From Ipomoea triloba (Eukaryota; Streptophyta; Magnoliopsida; Solanales; Convolvulaceae): DNA of 64,000 bases. A program made the translations under genes and the position numbers. Below the pieces are notes generated by a model. The model was not told where the DNA came from. It was given only the letters and a program-made list of their open reading frames with translations, and made no database searches. Every line of letters starts with the position of its first letter. The first letter of the stretch is position 1. Below, piece by piece: positions 38,566-52,811 of this stretch. The stretch is taken from NCBI RefSeq assembly GCF_003576645.1, contig NC_044919.1, positions 233,601-297,600 of the forward strand. The letters run 5' to 3'.

Positions 38566-39465
38566 TTATGCTGGTCCATTAAGGAGGTCATTCACATCCC
38601 ACGTACAAGCCTGAAAATCCAGCGAAATGTCATCTAAACTCCCCTCCATCTTCACCTCCGGCAGAATCTTGTCGTCGCCGTAATGGTAATGGTAATAGTC
38701 TGTTAACAACGAAGAAGACGACCAGAAATCCAAAACTCCGTTGAGACAACAATCCGTCGACGTGAGTAGGTTCATCGTACCATTTTCTGTCGTTGTCGGC
38801 GGTTCGACTCCTAACTGATTGTCTTCATTTCCGTTGCGCTTCTCGGCGGCCGCGGTGGCAGTGGCAGTACGCGTTCTAAGGACAGAGGTTGGCGAGGGAA
38901 CCACCTCGGACTCGCCGGTGGAGTCGTAGTCGGAGACGGCAGACCGGGGTGGCGGTGCTAGGAAGTTGGTCAGGGCATCGGATCCGCGTAACTCGATTGC
39001 GGCACTGTCGTATACATAAGCAGCTTCCTCGGCGGTGTTGAAAGTCCCCAACCAAATCCTGGTTTTCCGAATCGGATCCCGAATCTCCGCAGCCCATTTG
39101 CCCCACGGCCGTTGCCTAACTCCCCGAAACTTCCGCACACTCCCATTCCAACACTTCTGCTGATCCTCTACCACCTGACCCATCTTCTTCCCACCCGTTT
39201 TCACTTTCTTAAACCTATTCCCACCCTTCTCATTCCTATCCTCCACAAACCCACCCCTCTCCAATCTCACCTCACTCACATGTTTCTTCATGATCCGCCG
39301 GAAACCACCGCGAAACTCCCCCTCGTCCTCAGAATCCGTGGCATCATCATCAGTCACGGATATCCGTACCACCTTGGGCATGTTATGACACAGGCCACCC
39401 TTAAACTGCTTCAGAGTCACCGTCTTCTCAACCCTGTATTTTACAGGATTCCCATTCCCATCCAT
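38566..39465 (-). CDS. CRF: Cytokinin response factor (CRF), AP2/ERF group VI transcription factor
   Basis: An intronless gene of 299 residues. CRFs are nuclear AP2/ERF factors that act beside type-B ARRs in cytokinin responses; their abundance and localisation respond to cytokinin. The CRF domain, which mediates CRF-CRF and CRF-AHP contacts, is at residues 31-48 ([18 protein letters not shown]). The AP2 domain is at about 112-169 ([19 protein letters not shown] ... [18 protein letters not shown]), with the group-typical WLGTF and [10 protein letters not shown] basic, Lys-rich linker joins the two. The acidic C-terminus ([18 protein letters not shown]) resembles an activation region. The putative MAPK-type SP(T/S)S motif is VPSPTSV. 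It lies between an MTM1-like carrier and a UBC8/9-type E2, the same trio as At4g27940, At4g27950 (CRF4) and At4g27960 (recalled). Confidence 0.95.
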   Translation of the reverse strand: MDGNGNPVKYRVEKTVTLKQFKGGLCHNMPKVVRISVTDDDATDSEDEGEFRGGFRRIMKKHVSEVRLERGGFVEDRNEKGGNRFKKVKTGGKKMGQVVEDQQKCWNGSVRKFRGVRQRPWGKWAAEIRDPIRKTRIWLGTFNTAEEAAYVYDSAAIELRGSDALTNFLAPPPRSAVSDYDSTGESEVVPSPTSVLRTRTATATAAAEKRNGNEDNQLGVEPPTTTENGTMNLLTSTDCCLNGVLDFWSSSSLLTDYYHYHYGDDKILPEVKMEGSLDDISLDFQACTWDVNDLLNGPA

Positions 39466-39534
39466 ATCTTTTCTTATTGTAAGTTTATATTTGATGATAT
39501 AGCCTAACAGGAAGGATTCACGTACATAAAGAAG

Positions 39535-39665
39535 AAGAGGAAGAAGTGAGAGAATATAGATGGAGAGTTACGCAAAAAATGGCGTAAGAACAAGTCCTTG
39601 TACAAACTGTAACTGAAGATTGAATTTAAGAGGTGGTCAATATAATATATATGGAATTGAAGTAG
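39535..39665 (-). promoter_or_regulatory. CRF 5' leader segment duplicated elsewhere
   Basis: With a TATA box at 39741-39748 this segment should be transcribed as part of the CRF 5' leader. It contains a short hairpin-like inverted repeat (TTACGC...GCGTAA) inside a block of about 35 bases conserved without change in the inverted copy at 33465-33602. A short uORF encoding MYVNPSC also lies in the leader, near 39503-39526. Confidence 0.6.
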
Positions 39666-39740
39666 TAAAAGTAAAAGATCCCTACACACAACTGACTGTA
39701 CACTACAATTTCATATTCCTCCAAATGCAACTCATCGCAC

Positions 39741-39748
39741 TTATATAG
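39741..39748 (-). promoter_or_regulatory. CRF TATA box
   Basis: CTATATAAG on the minus strand, about 280 bp upstream of the CRF start codon, predicting a leader of about 245 nt. Confidence 0.55.
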
Positions 39749-39759
39749 GGCCTCGTCTT

Positions 39760-40811
39760 ACATTTACATACATACATACTATACCCTTTTCACCATTATA
39801 TTATTTTTAAAAAAAAAAATAATTAATGCATTCAATATATTTTTTTCTTTTTTGGATATATGACGAGGATGAAGTGTACAATGAATAACATAATCGAAAA
39901 AGGATAAATAGTAATATGGGTGGTTGAGATTTGCAATCGGTTATAGGATTAAGAAACAGACAACGCAAACGCTTCCACAACCAGATTCTTGGAGACCAAG
40001 TATAAATTTGGGGAGTCCAACGTTAATTAATAAATAAATATTTTTGCTTGTCAACCAAGTATATATTTGCCTCTTCAATTTCTATTGAAATGAGGAAAAG
40101 ATTAGTAATAACGGCCAGATATTTGGTTAATTAATTAAATTGTTACCATAAATACATATAATGGGATTCTAATAGAGGTTAGAGAAAAAGGCGAGTCAAA
40201 GAAATGCACGATTTACTCGAGGAAGTAGCACTACAGAGCAGAGGACGGTGAAATGTTTCCTGTACAGAAAAAGTTAAAGTTAGTCGAAACCGTACAGACA
40301 GAAGAGGTAAAGCTTGACCCCCAAGCCAAGTAGACCGACCGTAATGAATGGATTCAGCGGCCCGGAGTCACATTGAACACCGTACAACCTAGTAAAACCA
40401 ACTTGTTCCTCAGATCAGAATGACTACTTGTCAGGGTCAAACAATGAGAGTACCTTTCCAGTCTGTACTCCATTTACATTTACTGCATTCTCCAGATTCA
40501 TCTCAATTCAATTCTCCATTAATGGTCAAGGACAGCATGCAGCATGCAGCATTGCAGCAAGCCAGCAATCACAATAACTATAACATCAAATTCAAACTAC
40601 TCATGGATAGTAAATCAAAAACTTGCAGTTTAGTTTTCATCAAAATATCTGTGTCCATATCGACAATTCCAACCACAATCTTTCATTTGCAGACCAAATT
40701 TTAGCACTATTCTACACTTGTCCATTGTAATGGTAGATAGGACCGACAAATTTAAATCTTTACATAAAAACCGATGATGCAGCAGCAATGGTTGAGTTTG
40801 AGGTTGAGTTT
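39760..40811. other. Intergenic: CRF upstream region and E2 3' flank
   Basis: AT-rich distal promoter of CRF followed by the presumed 3' untranslated region of the E2 gene. No gene signal. Confidence 0.5.
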
Positions 40812-44273
<3,462 letters not shown>

Positions 44274-45522
44274 CGATCAGAAGAAACTCCACGAATCAAA
44301 TAGGTTAACACCGATCTGATGATTATATCATGAAACAAAAATCTATATCAGAAAATTTATGCATAAATCAAAGCATATCCACACAAATAAATATACAGAT
44401 ACAGATATGAGGAAGCCTGTATGTATAGATGCGTGACGAACCTGACGAGAAACTCTAGACTGAAAGAAGGAAGAATAATTCAGTATTTGCTGGCTGACTC
44501 TCAAGTCTCAACGAGGAAAATATGACTCGTTCGTTTACGGACGGAGTAGTTGCGGTTTTTTATTTTTATTGAACTTTTTGGGCTTCTGTAAGCGGTGGCC
44601 CGTTATATCGGTCGCATTCTTCGCGGGCTTCCGATATGGGCCTTTCCATTGTGGGCTTTGAACATAAATTTCATTATTCACCTCGAGCTTGTAAGTTGTA
44701 ATGTATATTTTAAATAAAATTAAAAATTATTATCTAACCTCCCACCTTGTAGTTGCCAACAAAACTATGTTATCAATTTATTTTGGACGAATTAGTAATC
44801 TAGCTGCTAATGATCTTGCACTCCCATGTAGAAGGGGTGGGTTCGATCTTTAGTAAAAGTATTTTTGAAAAAAAAATCAGTAATCAAGTGAGTTCACATT
44901 TTGTCTCCTGACTGATTACTCAGTCGAGGTGTTGTTGATGGTTTCGTGTTGGACTGATACAATGATGAAAGAAGGGAGTAGCTTTTACTTGCTATCCAAA
45001 TGGGAACATTTAACTTAATAACTACAAGATTTTAATTTTAATTTTAATTTTTGATGAGAACTGCTTATTGACTTGCTTAATACTGGTTAAGATGCAAGTT
45101 AAGCTATCTATTGCCCTTGGTGCTAGATAAGTGCAAGTCCTTTCGATTAGGGTCACAAAGCGCTCGATATTAGACAGGTAACCAAAGAATATAAAGAGTT
45201 AACTTATTATAGGCAATGTCAAGGAATAGCTCACACCCCTTCATGTCATTACATTTCTTAAGTCAAAGTTTTCAGAGATAGTTTTCCGATTTACAGCTCC
45301 TATCATGGCCAGTAAGGCACTCTGGAGAGCCAAAAAGCTGAGTTACAGTCTGCCGAGGTTTAACAGTACAAATTACAATTAGGTATCTGCACCTTTTTTG
45401 TTTTTTGGTTTCTAACAGTTAGCTAGCAGTAATTTTGGACTCATTAATATGCCAAAATCACATGATCATCAAGTTTCAACACTGGAAATGGCTGACAACT
45501 TAACAGATGCGGGCGGCTTTAA
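44274..45522. other. Intergenic: E2 promoter/leader and GBF 3' flank
   Basis: Divides two minus-strand genes. A fragment near 44770-44890 has a GGGTTCGATC motif that could be a decayed SINE, but no reliable ends are visible. Confidence 0.45.
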
Positions 45523-48000
45523 TCACCTAGCTGCCACTGCATCAGTTCTCGGGCTTGTATCGAGGAGCTGATGGAGTTTCGTTCGGGAGCTGTTGCTGTC
45601 GTACACTTCACCTTCCTCGCCATTTCTATCTACAGAATCCGAGTTGTTGACTCGTGCAAGTAGGTCGGCTGTAGCCACCGGTTGCAGCCTCTTCTTCTCA
45701 TCAATCTTACCTAAACTTATCTCTTCCATTTGTCCCAGTTTCTCAGCTTTCAGCCTCTCCTGTAATTTCAATACACAATCTTTTCATCTTCTAATCTAAA
45801 ATATGATCAATACAAAAACACAGTGATAATAATCTAATATGCATGCAAAACACAACAATCTTGTATTGTATGTACCATAAGAGCAACATTTTCAAGCTTC
45901 AACTTCTCTGAGTTCTCTGTTAGTTTGTTTATCTCAGATTTAAGGTTTATATTCTCAGAAGTTAACGATTGCACCCGCTTGGCTAACTCTTCCGTCTCAG
46001 CCTGAATCGAACAAATCAATGTAATGTAAGGAGAAGAATCATCCATGATACGATAAAGCTTGTAGACAACCGAGAGACTGACAGAAATTAAAGATCTTTT
46101 TTTTTTTTTTTGACAGCAGAAATTAAAGATCTTAATTACCTGTTTTCTCAATCTTGATCTCCTAGCAGATTCCCGGTTAGACTGTTTCCTCTTCTCACGC
46201 TTTAGTTCACGCTCATTCTGATACATATAGAAAATCAGAAACCTCATATAATGGAAAGGAACACAACAGATGATTTGAATACTCATATCATATGCTACTT
46301 TAAGTTTATTTAGCCATGGAAGAATACCTGGGCCCAAGTTTCAGTTGCCATTGGCGGGCTAAGCTGTGGAACATTAGTCGGGCTGGCCTTCAGATTTGCA
46401 CTGGGAGGGCTTCTTAGATCTAGTGATGTTGTCATGTTAGGGGAAACCACTGTTCCCATAACTTGCCCAGGTAAAATCGGAGGAATAGTCATGGGTGTTA
46501 CTTTCTTAGAAGCTCCATTGAATTCCCCAGCAGAAGTCGGATAGCCATTGGTTGTCTTATCAGCTGTCAGGAAGTTAAAGAATCAAAGACACGAAGGTAG
46601 AAAGTGTAACAATCGAGAACAGGATAACTCTTACCATTAGTTGGAGTCGTCTCCCGGCTTCTTTTCTTAGTGTTTTCACCCACCTGGATAGCGGGGGAAC
46701 ATGATCAGATATGACAAAAGTCACAATTCACAAAACAAAACATTATTTGACTGTACTAGAAAAACCACTTACTGTATCTGCATTACTTCCATCACTGGAC
46801 CCTTCAGTTTCCATGCTGTTTATGACAAACAATAACTACCAATTAGTTCGAATTGTCCAAATTATTTCTTACAAGTCTATGCTACTCAAGTTAATTCACA
46901 AACCTCTGGGAATGTGTGTGGTCTGTTCCTCCCTTGCCACCGTCCGAATTGCCATTTCCTATTGACATTCCAAGCCCGTCAAACCCTTTCAGTTTATTCA
47001 TCAAACCTCGATCTGCATTTCCCGAAGATTTACCAGATGTATCCGTACCCATAGAAGCAGCAGCCTAAATGATACCGAGAGATTGAATCAGTAGTGTTCT
47101 CAGATATACAGTCAGCAATGGGATACCACATGGCCTAATGCAGTTGCTAGGACAATTACACCAGGCAATAAAAAAGTTAAAAGGACAAATGGTTTTACCG
47201 TTGCTTCATTAATCGCACCAGATGGAGGAATCTCGTGACCATGAGAATGTGACCCCTAGAATTATAGGAAAAATAATCAATGCACATGATAAACTCGAGG
47301 GCAACAAATGAGCCGTGTTAAAAATTAATTTGCATACTTACAATTGGAACTCCAGGATGTGCATAAACTCCACCATGAGCATATATAGCTGCATACGGTG
47401 CCCCATAAGGTGGCATCATAGGCTGAAACAAATTATCGATCATAGCGAGAAGTAATCAATACTAGAATAATTCTTTTGTTCAAAAAGACAAGGGATTTTT
47501 TGATAGGTTAAAAGACATTAAACTTACAGTACAGCACATGACTCAAAACAGTAGAATTGACTGCCATGATAAGTTTGTTTTAATACCTGCGGTGGCCCCC
47601 ACATGTATGGGTGCGGGGCATGACCGGGCGGAACAGCTGAGTTGAAATATGGAGGTATGGCAACCCGAGGACCATAATAGGCCTGAAGATCGACACATAG
47701 CACATTACTAACAACGTACAATCGCTAAACAACACCAGAGTAAGAACATTTTAAGTCCCATCTACCTGTATCGCTGCCCAATCAAGATACATTTGAGCAT
47801 TACCCTGATCCTGTCAATAATTGAAAGACAATAAATCGATGGTTGTAGGAGAAAAAATGTGAAATGCACAACAGTTATCGCAAGTATAAATGCGAGTTTC
47901 ATAGCTTTAACAACTGCTATTTTTGCATTTTTCTGCTCACCGGTGTAGTTGAAGATGATTTCTCGGGCTTAGAAGATTTCCCTTCCTCGCTGTTTCCCAT
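45523..48000 (-). CDS. G-box binding factor, GBF3-like group G bZIP transcription factor
   Basis: Twelve exons: 48000-47941, 47810-47766, 47682-47587, 47422-47342, 47255-47199, 47064-46904, 46815-46773, 46683-46635, 46563-46328, 46217-46140, 46001-45876 and 45759-45523, giving 422 residues. Group G bZIPs bind CACGTG G-boxes and act in light and ABA responses. The N-terminal proline-rich MFMR region (QMYLDWAAIQAYYGPRVAIP, PYMWGPPQPMMPPYGAPYA, YAHPGVPI) is intact. A Gly/Ser/Asp-rich stretch follows (GLMNKLKGFDGLGMSIGNGN). The basic region is at 277-302 (KREKRKQSNRESARRSRLRK, N-x7-R present) with Leu heptads at about 303-344. The C-terminal KLHQLLDT motif matches GBF3 best (At2g46270; paralogue GBF2 = At4g01120). 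The 12-exon structure matches that family. Confidence 0.94.
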
Positions 48001-49220
48001 GATTAATAACCAACTAGCTACTCTAGCAACTCAATAGAAGAGGAAGAAGTTCCCTTTATTCACCAATCAAATTAAGCTAAGAAGCTGTTCGGAAGACTTC
48101 AAGCTGAACAAACTGCATATATATAAATTGAAGTTACATCTCGGGTTTTCAAGAACATAAAGTTGGAAACTTTTAGGCTAGTTAAGGAAGATTAAAGCAC
48201 AAAAGATCCTAAACTCCGATCTTCAAATACTGCAAATGGAGGAGATCCATTTATTCCTCAGATCGCATTCAGCATACACTCCACACTATCAGTCAATTAG
48301 AATTTTACAGGTTTAAGAATTCATCTTCACCAGAAAAATGCCTTAAAAGATAAGTTTTTAGAATTGCAGACTAGAATATGATTAGATAGATAATCTTGAT
48401 TCAGATGATCAGATCTGAGTTATCAACTCCAGAGAGCACAGACCATGAAGGAATACAATCTTTTTAACATTTGATAAGTAAACACAAAGGACCACCTTTC
48501 CTTAAATCAAACGATCTTGTCTATTTCTCATTTTCCTAGTACTTCCCCAAGTTGATACCTTTGTTCAATACCGAGAATCCAAACGGGACAACAGGGAATA
48601 ATTTGTGTATTCACTACAAAATTGACCTTTCTGGAAAGCATGTACTGTAAGTAATTAGACCTCATTCTTACACAGAATTTCAAAAGAATTACTTTTTAAT
48701 ATTCAACGAAAGGTAAAAAGAGGTAGAACCCAGGGGCGTAATTGTCCAATTGCAGCTCCCAACTAACACCGAGAAAGCTCGGACTAGAAGAAAACTTTGA
48801 ACCCAAGGATAACCTCGTATGGAAGAACAAAGTTATCACCTTCAGTTTTCCAGGAACACACACAACTGGAACTCAAACACAAATCACGAATCCTATTATC
48901 CTTAATTAACTCGAAAAAAAATTAATTCACGGAATTAGCTAATCATCTAATTCGACAGTCATTTTAACATTCTGTTGCCCTTAAATTTGAAATGCTAAAA
49001 AAAAAAAATAATAATCAAAATTCCAAGAGAATTCAATTGAAAGATAGAAATTTCCCCGGAATTTTGACGCGAAACATTTACCTTAAACTCGAGAAGAAGC
49101 TCCGCGGAACACGGAATTCCGAAGAAGCTAACAGTCTGAAAAGGTCGACATTTTCTCTGTAAATTTTCTTTCCAGAAAAGAGCTCAGAAAAACAGAGAAG
49201 GGAGGAAAGTCGAGGAAGTG
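48001..49220 (-). promoter_or_regulatory. GBF 5' leader with a probable intron
   Basis: A donor (AAG|GTAAAT, leader exon ending at 49082) and an acceptor (TATATGCAG, exon resuming at 48112) bound a probable leader intron of about 970 bp. Leader introns are usual in this gene family. The frames here encode nothing recognisable. Confidence 0.5.
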
Positions 49221-49288
49221 TGTTTATGGACCTCGTACACACAATAGAGAGAGAGGGGGAGAGACAAGGCGACATCCACGTCACGGAA

Positions 49289-49294
49289 CACGTG
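49289..49294. promoter_or_regulatory. G-box CACGTG in the GBF promoter
   Basis: ACACGTGT lies near the predicted transcription start of the GBF gene, with the ACGT core CCACGTCAC about 15 bp away (49277-49285). Confidence 0.6.
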
Positions 49295-49405
49295 TAGGGA
49301 AAGAGCAATGTACGATGTATGTATGGTGGGGGAGGGGCTAAGTTGTGTGGGTGAGCTGGCACCTAGAGAATCGCACCAGCGGATTCCAACGTCAACTCTG
49401 TCGTA

Positions 49406-49411
49406 CACGTG
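49406..49411. promoter_or_regulatory. G-box/ABRE ACACGTGGC in the GBF promoter
   Basis: A perfect ABRE-type G-box (ACACGTGGC) lies about 190 bp upstream of the predicted start of transcription. A further ACGT site (GTGACGTGG) follows at about 49485. Confidence 0.6.
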
Positions 49412-49499
49412 GCGAATGGGGCTTCGATCTACGCGTCCCGCGCTTCGGCGTCTCACTGGCCAACTAATACCGCCAGTAATGTGGGTGACGTGGTCATAT

Positions 49500-50130
49500 C
49501 GAAAACGATTTATTTAATCCAATCAAAGATGTAAAAAAAAAATATAATAAGAAAATAAATTGGAAGATTTAACGATATTGCATAGGATATTTCAAATCCG
49601 AAATGGTCTTGTCATTTGAATACTTAATAATTTTATTAAACGAACATATTAGGAAATCATAGTCGACATATTTTTCACGACACGATAGTCTATGACGTAA
49701 AAGTCTCTACAAGTCTAAATGAAATGTTTCCTAAGTTCCAAATAAAATCTAATTACATTTGCTTCAAACACAAAAGAGTAGCATCAAAACTAAAAGTAAG
49801 CAATTCGGGTTTAGGATCATGATAAATAACACAATAAATGCCTTAGAAACCGATACTATATTGTAGACACTGGAATATTTGTTAGGGATATAATACTACG
49901 AAAATATTATTCTTAGAAAAATATCCGACCGTTTCATGTTCACACATTATCCGTTTTGAGCATATAATATATCAATCTCGTCGTCTCATTATAAATAATC
50001 TGAGTTGACTTTGACCCAATCTAAATTAAAAGTGGACTCACATATATTTGTATCACAAAATAGTCACTTTATGCTATTTGTTTCAACAATATTCAATCTA
50101 TTGTCATTCAAAATATCCGCAACTAATCAA
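49500..50130. other. AT-rich intergenic DNA
   Basis: Distal GBF upstream region running up to the tandem arrays. I see nothing else in it. Confidence 0.5.
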
Positions 50131-50595
50131 CACGGTTATTGATGTATGATACACGTAGAGTCTGTTATAATTATACAATATTATCGTTGATAACCTTTAT
50201 TACGAGGAAATATGCTTGTAAACACGGTTATTGATGTATGATACACACAGAGTCTGTTATAATTGTACAATATTCTCGCTGATAATCCTTATTACGAGGA
50301 AATATGCTTGTAGACACGGTTATTAATTGATGTATGATACACGCAGAGTCTGTTATAATTGTACAATATTCTCGCTGATAACCCTTATTACGAGGAAATA
50401 TGCTTGTAGACACGGTTATTGATGTATGATACATGCAGAGTCTGTTATAATTATACAATATTCTAGCTGATAACCCTTATTACGAGGAAATATGCTTGTA
50501 GACACGGCTATTGATGTATGATAAACGCAGAGTCTATTATAATTATACAATATTCTCGATGATAACCCTTATTACGAGGAAATATGCTTGTAGAC
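50131..50595. repeat. Five tandem copies of a 92-bp unit
   Basis: Copies begin (CACGGTTATTGATG) at about 50131, 50223, 50315, 50411 and 50503. The third has a 4-bp expansion (ATTAATTGATG). Each ends GAGGAAATATGCTTGTAGA. Copies differ by only a few substitutions, so the array is fairly young. Confidence 0.93.
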
Positions 50596-51000
50596 GTGCG
50601 TTTATACATTGTTTATCTCCTTTAACGGTTAGATGCTATCTTTGTCTATAAATATAACACGAATATAATGCATGCATTAATTGTAAGAAGGTGCGCTACT
50701 TTGCTAGTTTGGATACACAACATTCCTTGTCTACAAGAAAGGTGTCGGTACACACGCGTTTATACACTGTTTGTCCCCTTGTAACGTTTAGATGCTATCT
50801 TTGTCTAGAAATGCAGCACGAATATAATGCATTAATTGTAATAAGGTCCGTTACTTTGTCAGTCTGGATACACAACATTCTTTGTCTACAGGAAATTTGC
50901 CAGTAGACACGTGTTTATACATTGTTTGTTCCCTTGTAACGTTTAAACGATATCTTTGTCTAGAAATACAACACAAATAATATAATGCATTAATAGTAAC
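50595..51000. repeat. About 2.5 tandem copies of a 155-158-bp unit
   Basis: Copies are anchored by GTTTATACA(T/C)TGTTT at about 50600, 50758 and 50913. Each contains GATGCTATCTTTGTCTA or a close variant and ATAATGCATTAAT. The array abuts the 92-bp array directly, and both share the junction phrase GTAGACACG. Confidence 0.85.
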
Positions 51001-51040
51001 TAGCTAGTATTTTCACCCATGCGTTGCACGGGATTAATTT
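51000..51040 (-). mobile_element. Helitron-like 3' terminus (minus strand)
   Basis: On the minus strand the sequence CCCGTGCAACGCATGGG forms a 7-bp stem (one G-T wobble) with a 3-nt loop. It is followed after 8 nt by CTAGCTAG and then T, agreeing with the Helitron rule (subterminal hairpin, CTRR end, insertion before T). The body would extend to higher coordinates, but I could not find a convincing 5' TC end or a RepHel gene. It is probably non-autonomous. Confidence 0.5.
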
Positions 51041-51208
51041 GAATATTTTAAAAATATTTGGATCGATATACAATTATATAAATTATAATAACAAATATTA
51101 TATAGTGCAATTGATGAAATGTGTGATATCATTAATTGAATTCGAGCAAATAATTGCACAATTACCTATGAAATGCACAAACAAATTTTTTTATTACATT
51201 TAGTTAAT

Positions 51209-51216
<8 letters not shown>

Positions 51217-51263
<47 letters not shown>
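51217..51263. repeat. AT dinucleotide microsatellite
   Basis: A run of about 23 AT units that could belong to the Helitron-like element. Confidence 0.9.
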
Positions 51264-51266
<3 letters not shown>

Positions 51267-52801
51267 AAACATTAATGGTAATAATTATATAAAAAAATCC
51301 AATAACCCATGTTTAATTGTAAATATACTATTTTTATGGATTTATTGTAATTATTAGTTTAATTATCATAATAATATATATGTCCATATATTAGTATAAT
51401 TATTAGACACAATGTCGTAGTATTGCGTGTTTAGTACGTAGTACTTTTAAAATTTTAATATGTTTACTTATTAATAATTTTATAGTATGTTACTTTGCTA
51501 GTTGATAAAGAATTAATTCCTCTCAGTATTGAAGTGTATAGCAGTGTATGTAAAATACTAAGATCATCCTAGAATTTGACCCAAAAGAAACTGTTTTATT
51601 AATGGTTCTTCCATAGACTTAGAGAGAAGGGAGAGCATAGCTTTATGGTTTGTTTAGAGAGAGAGAGGAATGGGCCAATCTATATACACAATATTCCTGC
51701 TTCATTCGAATGACCAAGTACCTTTTATATGTGCTTATCCTCTAGTATTTATATTTTTAGCTACGCTTAAGATAAAGCATATGGTTTTATTTTGGGATTG
51801 TTGATTAAATAAACATCACCAATAGCAAATAAAACATAACGTGACTTAAATATATTTTTTTAGATATCTCAGTTTCACTAAACTATATCCTGAACCCAAT
51901 TAATCAACCCAAGTCCATGAAAAATAGTAATCGAGCTTGCTCGACTTCAACAATCAACACCAAAATGTACACTTTTATACACACAAAAAACTCTAATCTT
52001 AAGAGAAAGTGAATTTTATATACTGATTTTCAACTGTAGAACTATTATCTTGAGTGTGTTTTTCCTTTTTTTTTTTTTTTCTTAAAAAAAAAATTGGTGG
52101 GGAGGGGGGCGAGGGCGCTTTCCCATCACTAATCACTTCCCATTAATTGTCTAAATCATAAAAAGTCAATGTTCAATAGTAGCACTTCCACGTTAATGTA
52201 AGGGCATTGGCGATTGATTGAGGCTAAAGTGACGGACTAATGCCAAGTCGTATTTGTTGGCGCAGCAAGTGACAATTTTTCTTAGTGGGCGCTCCTATAA
52301 ACAAAAATGTAAATTATTGATTGATCACTTTATATGCATTAGCTAAGCGTGATGCTCTTTATTTTTTATTATCTGTTTACTATTAATAATGATAAGATGT
52401 TATTAATTATATATTATGATGATTTATATTGTTTTTATATTTATTCGTACAAATTATAATTTACATGGAAACATTATTTACATTTAAATAGTAATAATAC
52501 AACTTTATGATATTAATAAATAAATACACTTATTAGAGATTTTGTATTTTTAAATAAAGTTTAAGTTATAGTAACACTACACATACTCCCACATTTTATT
52601 TCATTTTCTACTCTCTGCGAACATGTCATTATTTGATTCATTCAAAAAATATGAGTTACAATTTTTATTACTTTCTTTTCATCTGTCTTTTTCAATGAGA
52701 TTGAGATACATGATCTTTGTAGTACATTTATCATTTTCCTTTCAGTTATAGCAAATGTGTTACCTATGCTATGAGAATACTAGCAGCTAAAAATTTACAT
52801 G
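51264..52801. other. AT-rich intergenic DNA
   Basis: No coding signal. A T run followed by an A run and a G-rich stretch lies at about 52067-52111. Otherwise featureless up to the Pack-MULE-like element. Confidence 0.5.
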
Positions 52802-52811
52802 GTAGGATGAA

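Noticed and set aside
39504..39689. Possible 61-residue peptide in the CRF leader
   Set aside because: The frame lacks an ATG at its head and the inverted copy has a one-base length difference, so the conserved segment is not protein-coding; only the short MYVNPSC uORF remains possible.
44770..44890. Possible SINE with GGGTTCGATC
   Set aside because: Only a single B-box-like motif; no A box, ends or target duplication found.
49078..49517. Open frames in the GBF promoter and leader
   Set aside because: Ser/Pro/Leu-rich translation of pyrimidine-rich leader DNA; no homology and no conserved start.
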